DNA from: Haladaptatus cibarius D43
GTDB taxonomy: Archaea; Halobacteriota; Halobacteria; Halobacteriales; Haladaptataceae
DNA length: 64,000 nucleotides
Reading direction: 5' to 3'
Assembly (NCBI RefSeq): GCF_000710615.1
Contig: NZ_JDTH01000001.1
Location: forward strand, 186,001-250,000
Shown here piece by piece: positions 18,741 through 27,386 of the stretch; the stretch's first letter is position 1, and each line of letters opens with the position of its first letter. The notes under the pieces were generated by a model. That model was not told the DNA's origin, did no database searches, and saw only the letters and a list, made by a program, of their open reading frames with translations. Position numbers and translations under genes: made by a program.

Positions 18741-20006
18741 TCAATGTTCGGCTGTGACGACAGATTGCGGCGTCCCACCCGATTCGTTCGATTGCGACAA
18801 TCCATACGGAGTAACGGTGACGTTGAGTGGCGCGCCTCCGTGCACGCTGGAAATAGTAACGCTCCGTCTCGGAGCGACAGTCCATAGAACGCCGTCGCTT
18901 CCGGTTCTCCCGATCTCTCGCTCGCCAATCGAGATGCGACTATCGACCGCATTGCCGTTTCCGTCGGTCGCGTTGATTCGGAGTGGGCCACCGGGATACG
19001 TTCGGTTGACGGTGAGTTGGTGGCCTATCGTGTCGTTTTGGATGGCCTCTCCGTATGGAAGGTGACTGTCGCCAGTGAGATAGCTGTACTGCGTTTCTCG
19101 GAATATTTTCTCCGTCTTTCCGTCGAGAACCGCTTCGATAACTCCCTGTTCGTGCGGGAACGTGGTCACGAAGATCCCCGTGCCAAATCTGGAGTTCGTA
19201 CTTATCTCTCCGTCGTTGTTCTCTCGTGCCCACGGATACTGTGTCTCTGTGATATTCTGGGCTTCCTGAGCGAGCAGTTGGTTCGTACCGTTTATGTCTC
19301 TGTTCTCGGAGAGATACGCCTCTCTCACGTACTGGTTGCCTTCGATACTCGATAGAACGACGCCTGTATCCGTCGTGGCTACGTATATCGTGTGCGATTC
19401 GGTTCGTCCGTTGTACTGGTTTATCGCGGACTCTCGAATGACTCCTTCCAAGGGAATGAGTTCCGCCCTGAGTCGCCACGCCCTTGGAGTGAACTGCGGA
19501 ACGTCCTGCCCGCGCTCTTCCATGTACTGTATCGAGCGCTTGACGTTCGTCGCCTTCGCGTGGAGCACCGCGAGCCGTCGTATGTACTCTTCACTGGATA
19601 TTTCTCCGTCGTTGAACTCCGTTCGAATCTCCTGTTCCGTGTACTTCAACGACGAGAGTCGTGACCCAATGTCGAATCTGTACTGCCGAAGCTCGTGGTG
19701 TCTGCTTTGGTCGTTGTTCGAATTTGATAACTTCTCGTCGAGTTCGTATATCCGACTCTCCGTCTGTACCTTGTTTCTATCCATCTCCAACGCTGCACCG
19801 AGGCTGGTCGATGGTGTGTCCGTTCCGGTGCGGTCGGGAGTGTCAAGACTCAACTGTGCGGTCGTGTTGTTGACTCCCGGTGGGGTCACTACGCTATCCG
19901 TGTCCGCTCCGGTTTGCATCGAGGTCGCAGACCCAGTTTCGAACGCAGCAGTCGGCGCGGTGAGGGCGAGAAGTACTGCGAATACGACGGGGAACACCCG
20001 GGTCAT
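18741..20006 (-). CDS. secreted haloarchaeal protein with coiled-coil middle
   Basis: A 421-residue exported protein. A Sec-type signal peptide covers residues 1-21 (VFPVVFAVLLALTAPTAAF). A Thr-rich linker follows, then a helical charged region (about 75-165, EQEIRTEFNDGEISSEEYIR) predicted as coiled coil, a strand-rich domain, and a C-terminal beta-sandwich-like part (RINATDGNGNAVDSRISIG). I know of similar architectures in haloarchaeal families of unknown function (DUF7096-type). It precedes the pilin-like gene on the same strand and may be part of a surface structure. Confidence 0.75.
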   Translation of the reverse strand: MTRVFPVVFAVLLALTAPTAAFETGSATSMQTGADTDSVVTPPGVNNTTAQLSLDTPDRTGTDTPSTSLGAALEMDRNKVQTESRIYELDEKLSNSNNDQSRHHELRQYRFDIGSRLSSLKYTEQEIRTEFNDGEISSEEYIRRLAVLHAKATNVKRSIQYMEERGQDVPQFTPRAWRLRAELIPLEGVIRESAINQYNGRTESHTIYVATTDTGVVLSSIEGNQYVREAYLSENRDINGTNQLLAQEAQNITETQYPWARENNDGEISTNSRFGTGIFVTTFPHEQGVIEAVLDGKTEKIFRETQYSYLTGDSHLPYGEAIQNDTIGHQLTVNRTYPGGPLRINATDGNGNAVDSRISIGEREIGRTGSDGVLWTVAPRRSVTISSVHGGAPLNVTVTPYGLSQSNESGGTPQSVVTAEH

Positions 20007-20160
20007 GTGAGTGCTGTACGTACCTCCACATTAAAATACGTACGGGATTTCGAAGCAGTTGTATGAACGGCTAAGAAGGACGGAAATCATTCAAATCAGT
20101 CGCTGATGTTTTATCGCACGGATGGAAAGTATTTTCTTGCCCGATTGACCACACAAGGGT

Positions 20161-21300
20161 ATGCGGTTACATTCCGCCCTCCTCGTGGTCTTCCTTACCC
20201 TCCTCGTCGTGGGTTCCGCTGTTTCCGCGGCGGATACACGACAGGTGGCTTCGACCAACCTCGATACGCCGAACGGTGTCGATGGGACGGTTGCAAGCCA
20301 ATCAACACCCGAAGAGACGACCACGAATGGAACCACGATTCGAATTACGCCACAGTCTGATGGCGATGCCCGGTGGAATGTTTCGATGGAGTTCGTCACC
20401 AGAAACGAGAACGAAACCGCCGCCTTCGAAGAACTCGGCGACGATTTCGAACGGGGTAGCACAAACGTTGGTCCCTCACAGGAGTTGTTCATTCGAATCG
20501 CAGATCAGATGGAGTCGGAGACTGGCCGCGAAATGAAAATTCTCGACGTAGAGCGGACGTACACGCCGGGGAATACGACTCACACGCTATCGCTCTCTTT
20601 CGTCTGGACGAACTTCACACAGGTTGAAGGTGACAAAATTATTTTGCGGGATGCGTTTTTGCTCGACGGCGATTCATCGACGTGGCTCGATTCGCTCACT
20701 GCTGATCAACGACTCATCATCGAATCGCCAGACGGTTATCGGATTCAGAACTCGCCGAACTACGGCCACAACAACGGAACCGTTGCGTTGGAGGGGCCGA
20801 TGTCGTTGAACCCCGAAACCCGCGAAATCGATGTCACGTACACCAAAACGGGCGACGGAGACGAAGAACCGTTTCTTTCCACGACGAACATCGTACTGCT
20901 CTTGCTCGTCGTCAGTACCGGGATTGGCGGTCTGTACGTGCTGATGCAACGGCGGGATGATGAATCGACAGATGACTCACCTTCCGGCGATCCGCCTGCG
21001 ACGGTTTCGGAACCCAGACACGATTCGGGTGGTGAAGTCGTCTCCGATTCCGAACCGGAGGACGACGAACCGGATGTCGAACTGCTGTCCGACGAAGAGC
21101 GTGTGGAACACCTGCTGAAACAGAACGGTGGCCGGATGAAGCAGGCGAAAATCGTCACGGAGACGAACTGGTCGAACGCGAAGGTGTCACAACTCCTCTC
21201 GGCGATGGACGACGACGACCGCGTGGATAAACTCAGAATCGGCCGTGAAAACCTCATCACGCTCCCGGACGAAGACATCGCTGACTTCGATAACGAGTAG
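20161..21300 (+). CDS. membrane-anchored winged-helix protein
   Basis: A 379-residue protein with three parts: a signal-like hydrophobic N-terminus (residues 4-22), an extracellular strand-rich domain (about 55-235), one transmembrane helix (about 240-260, NIVLLLLVVSTGIGGLYVLM), and a cytoplasmic tail that ends in a winged helix (LLSDEERVEHLLKQNGGRMK to ENLITLPDED, about 315-375). The layout is that of one-component receptors that sense outside and bind DNA inside; related membrane HTH proteins occur widely in haloarchaea. Divergent from the secreted and pilin-like genes, which are plausible targets, but this is inference. Confidence 0.82.
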   Translation: MRLHSALLVVFLTLLVVGSAVSAADTRQVASTNLDTPNGVDGTVASQSTPEETTTNGTTIRITPQSDGDARWNVSMEFVTRNENETAAFEELGDDFERGSTNVGPSQELFIRIADQMESETGREMKILDVERTYTPGNTTHTLSLSFVWTNFTQVEGDKIILRDAFLLDGDSSTWLDSLTADQRLIIESPDGYRIQNSPNYGHNNGTVALEGPMSLNPETREIDVTYTKTGDGDEEPFLSTTNIVLLLLVVSTGIGGLYVLMQRRDDESTDDSPSGDPPATVSEPRHDSGGEVVSDSEPEDDEPDVELLSDEERVEHLLKQNGGRMKQAKIVTETNWSNAKVSQLLSAMDDDDRVDKLRIGRENLITLPDEDIADFDNE

Positions 21301-21405
21301 TTTCTCCAAAATCCGGTTCAAACGAGTAAGAAAACCGAATAGTACTGCTCGTGCATTGTTCGCCGTTTCGAAAACGTTTACCCGCTACCCGGAAAGGAAT
21401 TGATT

Positions 21406-22197
21406 ATGAAGGTCTTGGTAACCGTAAAAGAAGTCGCCGAACTCGCGGATGACTTCGAAGTCGAAGGAACGGAGGTAGACGACCGCTACCTCGAATACGA
21501 CCTCAACGAGTGGGACGACTACGCCGTCGAAGAAGGCGTTCAGATGAACGAAGAGGGCATCGCCGACGAAGTCGTCACCGTCACCATCGGCCCGGAGCGT
21601 TCGGAAGAAACGATTCGGATGGCGCTCGCCAAAGGCGCAGACCGTTCGATTCGCGTCTGGGACGAGTCGTTCGAGGACGTTGACTTGCTCGACACCGAAG
21701 CAAAAGCAGAGATTTTCTCCGCTGTCGTCGCGGAAGAGGAACCGGACATCGTGCTGACCGGCGTGCAGGCGGGCGACGATGCGTTTGGTTCGACCGGTGT
21801 CGCGCTCGCGGACGCCATCGACTTCGAGTGGGCGGCAGTCGTGAATGCGCTCGATATGGACGCCGACGAAGGTGTCGCGCACGTCCGCCGAGAACTGGAG
21901 GGCGGTGTCGAGGAACTGACCGACGTGGAACTCCCCGCGGTGCTCACGATCCAGACTGGTATCAACGAACCACGATACGCTAGCCTGCGTGGTATTCGAC
22001 AAGCCCAGTCCAAAGAAATCGCACCCAAAACGCTCGCCGACATCGGCCTCGACGCCGACACCTTGGAGAGCGACCTGACGCTGACCGACATGTACGAACC
22101 TGAAAGCGAGAGTGACGCAGAAATCTTCGAGGGCGACGCCGGAGAAACGGCCGGGAAACTGGCTGAAGTGCTCCGCGAGAAGGGGGTGGCAGAATGA
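21406..22197 (+). CDS. etfB: electron transfer flavoprotein beta subunit
   Basis: The AMP/FAD-binding small subunit of ETF (263 residues), which carries electrons from acyl-CoA and other dehydrogenases towards the quinone pool. It starts MKVLVTVKEVAELADDFEV and has the conserved GVQAGDDAFGSTGVALAD segment (about 121-138) and AVLTIQTGINEPRYASLRGI (split here) near 182-200. The ATG used follows a GGAAAGGAAT leader; a TTG six bases earlier is in frame but less likely. Overlaps etfA by four bases. A charged ETF-specific insertion at about 20-45 is longer than in bacteria. Confidence 0.95.
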   Translation: MKVLVTVKEVAELADDFEVEGTEVDDRYLEYDLNEWDDYAVEEGVQMNEEGIADEVVTVTIGPERSEETIRMALAKGADRSIRVWDESFEDVDLLDTEAKAEIFSAVVAEEEPDIVLTGVQAGDDAFGSTGVALADAIDFEWAAVVNALDMDADEGVAHVRRELEGGVEELTDVELPAVLTIQTGINEPRYASLRGIRQAQSKEIAPKTLADIGLDADTLESDLTLTDMYEPESESDAEIFEGDAGETAGKLAEVLREKGVAE

Positions 22198-23147
22198 GCG
22201 ACGTTCTCGCCATCACGGAACACCGCCGCGGCGAACTCCGCGACGAGAGTTTCGAAATCATCTCCGCCGGGCGCGAACTCGCCGACGACGCAGGTGGCGA
22301 CCTCCACCTCGCAGTCATCAGCGGCGACGTGGATTCCTTCGCGGACAATCTGAACCGCGAAGGCGTGGACGCGATTCACACTGTCGAAAACGGCGAAGAG
22401 TTCAACCACGACGTGTACGTGCAGGCCGTAGAAGCGCTGTACAACGACCTCGCGCCGACGTTCGTTCTCATGCCGAACAGCGTGAACGGACTGGACTACG
22501 CGCCAGCAGTCGCAAACCGACTCGACCTGCCACTCGTCACCGACGTAATCGGCTTCGAGTACGACGGAACGCTCACGACGACCCGCGAAATGTACGGGTC
22601 GAAAGTCGAGACGACCGTAGACGTCGAGGGCGACCAGTTCGCCGTCACGACTCGTGGCGCAGAATGGCCGGAGGCCGAAGGCGTCGGTGACGCCGAGGTT
22701 TCCGCGTTCGACTTCGAAGTTGACGAATCCGCGGTTCGCTCGACTGTCACCGGATTCGAAGAGGTCGGCAGTGGCGACGTGGACATCAGCGAAGCGGAGT
22801 TCATCGTCAGTATCGGCCGCGGTATCGAGGAGGAAGAAAACCTCCCGCTCATCGAAGACCTCGTAGAGGCGACTGGCGCGACCCTCGCGTCTTCGCGCCC
22901 AATCGTGGACAACGGTTGGCTTCCGAAGAACCGGCAGGTCGGTCAGTCGGGTGCGCAGGTCACGCCGCAGGTGTACCTCGCAATCGGTATCTCCGGCGCG
23001 GTGCAGCACGTCGCCGGAATGAAAGGCGCGGAAACCATCATCGCGGTCAACACCGACCCGAACGCGCCAATCTTCGACATTGCGGATTACGGTGTCGTCG
23101 GCGACCTGTTCGACGTCGTGCCGGAACTCATCGAGAAGTTCAGCTAA
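22194..23147 (+). CDS. etfA: electron transfer flavoprotein alpha subunit
   Basis: The FAD-binding large subunit (317 residues). The C-terminal FAD domain is unmistakable: ATGATLASSRPIVDNGWLP at about 224-242, VTPQVYLAIGISGAVQH at about 260-276, and the closing AVNTDPNAPIFDIADYGVVG (283-302). It forms a heterodimer with EtfB, encoded just upstream with overlapping stop and start. No ETF-quinone oxidoreductase or dehydrogenase gene is next to it, so the electron partners are encoded elsewhere. Confidence 0.96.
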   Translation: MSDVLAITEHRRGELRDESFEIISAGRELADDAGGDLHLAVISGDVDSFADNLNREGVDAIHTVENGEEFNHDVYVQAVEALYNDLAPTFVLMPNSVNGLDYAPAVANRLDLPLVTDVIGFEYDGTLTTTREMYGSKVETTVDVEGDQFAVTTRGAEWPEAEGVGDAEVSAFDFEVDESAVRSTVTGFEEVGSGDVDISEAEFIVSIGRGIEEEENLPLIEDLVEATGATLASSRPIVDNGWLPKNRQVGQSGAQVTPQVYLAIGISGAVQHVAGMKGAETIIAVNTDPNAPIFDIADYGVVGDLFDVVPELIEKFS

Positions 23148-23228
23148 ACACTCGTTCGATTTTTCTGCTCTCTCTGTTTGAGCAGTTCAACTAGCGACCT
23201 TTTTCACCGTTCTTGCAGAGCGAAGTGT

Positions 23229-23951
23229 ATGACCGACGAGCGAGAGCGACCGCTGGCCCTCTCTGCCTACGAACAACTGGCCGACGATTACGCCGAACGC
23301 GCGCCGACGAAACCGTTCAACGCAGACCTCGAACGACCGACGACGCAGGGATTGCTCCCCGATATTTCCGGAATGATGGTGCTGGACGCCGGATGCGGCC
23401 CGGGAATCACGACCGAGTATTTGCTGGACGAAGATGCGAACGTAACTGGCATCGACGCAAGCCCTGCAATGCTTTCTCACGCGCGCGAGCGGGCACAGGA
23501 CGCTGAATTTCTGCGATGCGATTTCGGCGAGGATCTGCCCTTCGAGTCGAATCGGTTCGACCTCGTCTACAGTTCACTGGCGTTCGACTATGTAGAAGAG
23601 TGGGATTCGCTCTTCTCGGAACTCGCACGCGTACTCTGCGCTGACGGCCTGCTCGTCTTTTCCTCCGGTCACCCTGTCGCGGATTACTTCCATTTCGACC
23701 CGGAGAACTACTTCGAGACGGAAGTCGTGAGCGAGGTCTGGACGAGTTTCGGCGACCCGGTCGAAGTGCCAACGTATCGGCGGCCACTGTCTGCGATACT
23801 GAATCCCCTGCTCGATGCTGGATTTCGACTCGACCGCATCGAGGGAAGCCAACCGACTGAGGCGTTTCGTGAGAAAGCTCCGGAAACGTTCGAGCGCGTG
23901 TCACGCGAACCCACGTTTTTGTCGATTCGCGCCGTGATGACAGCAAACTGA
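23229..23951 (+). CDS. class I SAM-dependent methyltransferase
   Basis: A 240-residue methyltransferase. Motif I is MVLDAGCGPGITTEYL at about 48-63, followed by NVTGIDASPAMLSHARERA and the post-motif DLVYSSLAFDYVEEW. Compared with the methyltransferase at 17.6 kb it has a longer C-terminal substrate domain with HPVADYFHFDPENYFETE. The substrate is not evident; small-molecule or lipid methylation is likely from the family. The start is the internal ATG, because upstream in-frame residues are Ser/Arg-rich and fall in the etfA-distal spacer. Confidence 0.85.
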   Translation: MTDERERPLALSAYEQLADDYAERAPTKPFNADLERPTTQGLLPDISGMMVLDAGCGPGITTEYLLDEDANVTGIDASPAMLSHARERAQDAEFLRCDFGEDLPFESNRFDLVYSSLAFDYVEEWDSLFSELARVLCADGLLVFSSGHPVADYFHFDPENYFETEVVSEVWTSFGDPVEVPTYRRPLSAILNPLLDAGFRLDRIEGSQPTEAFREKAPETFERVSREPTFLSIRAVMTAN

Positions 23952-23993
23952 ACCCGTCACGTATTTGCGTCCCCCGTCCTGAAGCACAGATGA

Positions 23994-24836
23994 ATGGAGT
24001 ACCTGATGGCCCGCAGGACGCTCGTCGAAGACCGATTGGAGGAGGTCGTAGCGCGGGTCGAACCACGCGAACTGTCGGAACAACTTGCACACACCGCGCT
24101 TTCGGGTGGCAAGCGCGTTCGACCGACGGTTGCAATGCTGGTCTGTGAGGCAGCAGGCGGCGACGCCGAAGACGCCGTGGATTTCGGCGTCGGCGTCGAA
24201 CTCGTTCACGACGCATCGCTCGTCGTGGACGACATCATCGACCGCTCGGATGTGCGCCGGGGGACGCCGAGTGCGTGGGCCGAATACGGCTACGGCCCGG
24301 CAATCATCGCCAGCGACGGCATGCTCGGCGAAGCGTTCGAACTGTTTTCCTCACACCCTCGTGCGATGGAAGTCGTCGCCGAGTCGATGATAGAACTCGG
24401 CATGGGGGAAGCCTCGGAACTCGTCGATTTGCCTTCGAACCGGTCTGAGTACATGGAACTCGCGCGCCGAAAAACCGGGGCGCTGTTCCGCGCCGCCGCC
24501 GAACTCGGTGCGATTGCGGCGGGTTCAGATTCGGAAACAGTGGACGCTTTCGGCGAGTACGCAGAGCGTGTCGGCGTCGCGTTCCAGATTCGAGACGACG
24601 TGTTGGACGAAATTGCCGACCCGGACGACCTCGGAAAACCGACGGGACAGGACGAGGAAATCGGCCGCCCCTCCATTGTGCAGGTCACCGACCTCAGCGC
24701 GGACGAGGCGAACGAACTGGCCCACGAGCAGTCCGACGCGGCCCTCGCTGCGCTTGACCGAGTTGACGCGCCGGATTCCGAGGCGCTGGACTATCTGCGC
24801 GATTTCGCGGAATTCGTCGTCACGCGCGAACACTGA
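23994..24836 (+). CDS. polyprenyl (geranylgeranyl/farnesyl-type) diphosphate synthase
   Basis: An isoprenyl diphosphate synthase (280 residues) that condenses isopentenyl diphosphate with allylic diphosphates to feed archaeal lipids, carotenoids or quinones. First Asp-rich motif DDIID at about 81-85, preceded by LVHDASLVV; second motif DDVLDE near 202. SGGKRVRPT at about 37-45 is the family's substrate-binding loop. Chain length cannot be read with confidence. The first Met is used; a second Met at residue 5 is possible. Confidence 0.9.
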   Translation: MEYLMARRTLVEDRLEEVVARVEPRELSEQLAHTALSGGKRVRPTVAMLVCEAAGGDAEDAVDFGVGVELVHDASLVVDDIIDRSDVRRGTPSAWAEYGYGPAIIASDGMLGEAFELFSSHPRAMEVVAESMIELGMGEASELVDLPSNRSEYMELARRKTGALFRAAAELGAIAAGSDSETVDAFGEYAERVGVAFQIRDDVLDEIADPDDLGKPTGQDEEIGRPSIVQVTDLSADEANELAHEQSDAALAALDRVDAPDSEALDYLRDFAEFVVTREH

Positions 24837-24850
24837 GCTATCGACCGCGA

Positions 24851-25288
24851 TTACAGTTTTCTGGATATTGTCATTCCGAGGAGAAGAAGGATTTTGGCGA
24901 CGATGTTGGCGAGTGCGAACATAATTCCGTGAAATGAATGTATCGAGAGAAGAAGCACATACAGACCATAGACTCCGATAATCATCGTTATTCGGTACGT
25001 AAACGTCCGTCCGAGTCGCTTGAATCGCTCTCGGGTGTAGTGGAGATAGTTTAGTCCGCCACCGAGCAGGATACCGAGTAGAACCGAAAATGCGAGTATG
25101 AAATCATTTGGGAGATACCATCCTCCCAATTTTGCGATGTCCATCGAGATGCTAAGGTAGAAAAGTAACACGAACAGCACGGTTTGAAGCCCTATCTGCC
25201 ATAACCCGCCGAAAAATCCTCGTGCAGTCGAGGGGTCTTCCCAGTCGTCGGAAAATCGGCTAAACCATCGCTCGGAGAGACTTGTCAT
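24851..25288 (-). CDS. four-helix membrane protein of unknown function
   Basis: A 145-residue protein with four hydrophobic segments (about 33-49, 64-80, 95-115 and 122-140) and a polar N-terminus. No recognised family. The composition (many Leu, Ile, Phe, few acidic residues) is that of an integral membrane protein. It converges with the polyprenyl synthase gene, 14 bases away. Confidence 0.65.
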   Translation of the reverse strand: MTSLSERWFSRFSDDWEDPSTARGFFGGLWQIGLQTVLFVLLFYLSISMDIAKLGGWYLPNDFILAFSVLLGILLGGGLNYLHYTRERFKRLGRTFTYRITMIIGVYGLYVLLLSIHSFHGIMFALANIVAKILLLLGMTISRKL

Positions 25289-25381
25289 TGCTCCAATTAC
25301 TTCTACAAACTATTTGATTTCGATGGCTTCCGGACTCGCAATTGGTTCCTCGAATTTCCACATCCTTTAGGAAGCGCGATG

Positions 25382-25414
25382 CGGACAGTTCGCGCGCTTT
25401 GCGCGAACTGTCCG
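25382..25414 (+). repeat. perfect 14-base inverted repeat (hairpin)
   Basis: CGGACAGTTCGCGC, five-base loop GCTTT, then GCGCGAACTGTCCG. The symmetry continues outwards with one mismatch (ATGCGG against CCGTAT). A stem this long and GC-rich would be very stable in RNA. It could be a transcript end, a small RNA, or part of a dispersed element. Confidence 0.8.
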
Positions 25415-25479
25415 TATGCCCGGGGAGGGATGGGGGAGTACGAGGCAAGCGGTCTGCTTCGATTGCGAGCGCCGAGGGC

Positions 25480-25504
25480 GAGTGCGCCAGCGGTCGGCGC
25501 ACTC
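25480..25504 (+). repeat. perfect 9-base inverted repeat (hairpin)
   Basis: GAGTGCGCC, loop AGCGGTC, GGCGCACTC. It lies 66 bases after the longer hairpin in the same spacer; the two together suggest a structured transcript. Confidence 0.65.
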
Positions 25505-25669
25505 GTCCGTATGCGGTGGCGGTATTTGGAGTCGGGAACTGTCAGTCTCGTCGGTGTGATTTGCAATGCCAGCAGACGATACAGAATCTCAAAAATGTTC
25601 GGCACCTCCATCCATCTCTCCTGTTGACGACACGCTTATCCGGCAGAACCGAATACAAATCCACCAAGC

Positions 25670-26125
25670 GTGGCTATCACGGACAAAATCTACGTCAAAA
25701 ACCATCGCCAAATCTCCTCGCAGTTGGAGACGAACATCCCGAAAGGGGCGTTCAAGGGTGCGACGCTGGACATCCTGTTTCAGGGCGACGGCATGCAAAA
25801 ACTGGACGGCGCAACGCGAGACAGGGTTCTCGATTTCGCCGAGGATTTCCTCGATTGTGACTGCCAGAGCAATCCGTACTGTGGCTGTCCGGAGCGGAAG
25901 TTCATGCGCTACCTGTTAGAACTGCGCGAAGGTGGCCTCGGCCCGGATGCCATCGTGGACGTGATGACCGACGATTACATGGTGTACGCCTACTCAGGCG
26001 ACGTGCTGTCCTTTTTGGACAATTCGGTGCGGACGCTGGAAGCCGTTGAGGAACTCGCCAACGTGGAGGGCGACGATTCGGCGGAGGCGCTCGCTCGGCG
26101 GAAAAAACACTCGCTATCGGGGTAA
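25670..26125 (+). CDS. DUF5814-like conserved haloarchaeal protein
   Basis: A 151-residue acidic protein with a GTG start giving VAITDKIYVKNHRQISSQL. A cysteine cluster CDCQSNPYCGCPERKF (about 63-78) could bind a metal, possibly zinc. Similar sequences occur in haloarchaea as free-standing proteins or as tails of DEAD/DEAH-type helicases annotated as DUF5814; a role with nucleic acids is therefore possible but unproven. The GTG is the first codon of the conserved block and no in-frame ATG lies before it in a sensible place. Confidence 0.75.
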   Translation: MAITDKIYVKNHRQISSQLETNIPKGAFKGATLDILFQGDGMQKLDGATRDRVLDFAEDFLDCDCQSNPYCGCPERKFMRYLLELREGGLGPDAIVDVMTDDYMVYAYSGDVLSFLDNSVRTLEAVEELANVEGDDSAEALARRKKHSLSG

Positions 26126-26191
26126 TCTGAACGAAGGAACCCGAATAGAACCACAGCAATCGAATCGGCACAGTCAGCCGACCCGACCAAC

Positions 26192-26596
26192 TCAGCCCAG
26201 CCGAAACGGCTCGTCGTTTTCTATCTCGTCGTCCAGTTCCTCCAAGTGGATGACTTCCTCTTCGGTTTCGTCGTCCACTTTCGACTTTAGATGGCGGACG
26301 TACTGTTTGTGCTCTTGGAGTTGGTCGCGGAGATGTTCGGCCTCCAGTTCGAGGCGTTCGTGTTCGCGGACGAAACTCTTTGGCACCTCGATTTTTGGCG
26401 GGAACGAACTCTCGTTGTCGTCTTTGACCTGATTTTCGGGGACGACTTCCACCTTTCCGTCGTGGGCGACCAGCGTCTCGACGTAGTCGCGGAACACTGC
26501 CGACAGCGAAATGTCGCGCTTTTCCGCAATCTCCCGCAGGGTTTCGAAGGCGTCCTCGTTGACCCTGAAGGAGATGGTTTTGTTTTTGTTGCCCAT
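26192..26596 (-). CDS. ribbon-helix-helix (CopG-like) DNA-binding protein
   Basis: A 134-residue protein. Residues 1-45 form a ribbon-helix-helix domain: strand KTISFRV, then DAFETLREIAEKRDISLSAV for the two helices. The rest is acidic, with a predicted coiled coil (EHERLELEAEHLRDQLQEHK) that would help dimer or tetramer formation. The family usually represses its own or nearby genes. Start chosen from the TATA-like box at about 30 bases upstream; an open extension of about 100 codons runs into the neighbouring gene and is Arg/Ser-rich, so it is rejected. Confidence 0.83.
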   Translation of the reverse strand: MGNKNKTISFRVNEDAFETLREIAEKRDISLSAVFRDYVETLVAHDGKVEVVPENQVKDDNESSFPPKIEVPKSFVREHERLELEAEHLRDQLQEHKQYVRHLKSKVDDETEEEVIHLEELDDEIENDEPFRLG

Positions 26597-26622
26597 CGTT
26601 GTGTATATTGGTGGCGTACCAC

Positions 26623-26630
26623 TACTTAAG
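26623..26630 (-). promoter_or_regulatory. TATA-like box of the RHH gene
   Basis: Minus-strand CTTAAGTA, 27-34 bases before the start codon, as for a leaderless transcript. Confidence 0.45.
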
Positions 26631-26636
26631 GTTTTG

Positions 26637-27299
26637 TCAGACGGGAGTTCGGCCGCCGTAGAACGCGACCATTCCATCGACCAGTTTGTTCTCCGCGCGA
26701 CGAAGGTGTTCTTCGAACGTCCGGCGGTCAATCTCCATTTCGGCGGCAATTTCAGCGGTCGTCGTCTCCCGCGGAATCCGATAGTAGCCCGTTTCGTGTG
26801 CAGTGACGAGTGCTTCCTGCTGACGCGGCGAGAGGTCGGCAATCGCGGTTTCAGGTGTGAGCAGTGGTCTGTCACCGGGTACCCCAGCAATTTCGCGTTT
26901 CGATTCAACAGTGACGGAAAACTCGTTCACCAAATCACGGTACAGTCCGGTTAGATTGCTCGAATCCAGAGCGAGTATCCGACACCATTTTTCGCCGTCC
27001 GCGTACCGAAGCGGTGGCACGAGCAGGCAACTGTGTCGTGCCAGAAACGATTCGATAGTGTCCGTCTCGCGGTCTTTCAGGCAGGTTTCGGTCATCGCCA
27101 ATCGCTCGCAACCCTCGACTAGTAGTTCTTGTACTCCGACGAGTTCTTCGAGGTGTTCCAGTGCGGTTGCGCCTGTCTGCCCGCTGATGTGGAGGAGGTC
27201 ACAGTGGTCGTTACACCAGAGTTCGATGGTCGTCTCGGTGGCGCGAGTGGCCGCCGCGCACGCGCCGTCTCCCTCGATTCGAAGTACAACCTCGTGCAT
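26637..27299 (-). CDS. Bat-like HTH-10 family transcription regulator
   Basis: A 220-residue regulator. The C-terminal 60 residues are the haloarchaeal HTH-10 (Bat-type) domain: LSPRQQEALVTAHETGYYRIP, then TTAEIAAEMEIDRRTFEEHL as the helix-turn-helix. The N-terminal 150 residues are a sensor-like domain with five cysteines that could respond to a ligand or redox state. It is divergent from hutU, only 87 bases apart between start codons, which makes it a good candidate for the local regulator of histidine degradation; that link is inference from position. Start supported by a TATA-like box about 27 bases upstream. Confidence 0.85.
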   Translation of the reverse strand: MHEVVLRIEGDGACAAATRATETTIELWCNDHCDLLHISGQTGATALEHLEELVGVQELLVEGCERLAMTETCLKDRETDTIESFLARHSCLLVPPLRYADGEKWCRILALDSSNLTGLYRDLVNEFSVTVESKREIAGVPGDRPLLTPETAIADLSPRQQEALVTAHETGYYRIPRETTTAEIAAEMEIDRRTFEEHLRRAENKLVDGMVAFYGGRTPV

Positions 27300-27322
27300 C
27301 GTGTTTCGATTTCCGTCGAGAA

Positions 27323-27330
27323 TACTTAAA
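27323..27330. promoter_or_regulatory. TATA-like box between the Bat-like regulator and hutU
   Basis: TACTTAAA on the plus strand (TTTAAGTA on the minus). It is 24-31 bases before the regulator start, ideal for a leaderless transcript on the minus strand, and 57-64 bases before hutU. Confidence 0.45.
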
Positions 27331-27386
27331 CAGCCCTCCACGTGCGGGGCCTGAGGTATTTGCGGTTCGCGCGCGTATGACATACA

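Larger units (their letters stand above)
25289..25669. other. gene-free spacer with two strong hairpins
   Basis: About 380 bases between a minus-strand membrane gene and a plus-strand gene. It contains a perfect 14-base inverted repeat (25382-25414) and a perfect 9-base one (25480-25504). Frames across it are Arg/Ser-rich and not convincing as genes. The promoter of the downstream gene should lie in the last 40 bases, but I see no clear TATA-like box. Confidence 0.55.

Noticed and set aside
21540-23009. A 489-codon open frame opposite etfB and etfA
   Set aside because: High GC keeps antisense frames open. Its composition is rich in Arg, Ser and Val and unlike haloarchaeal proteins, while the other strand encodes unmistakable EtfBA.
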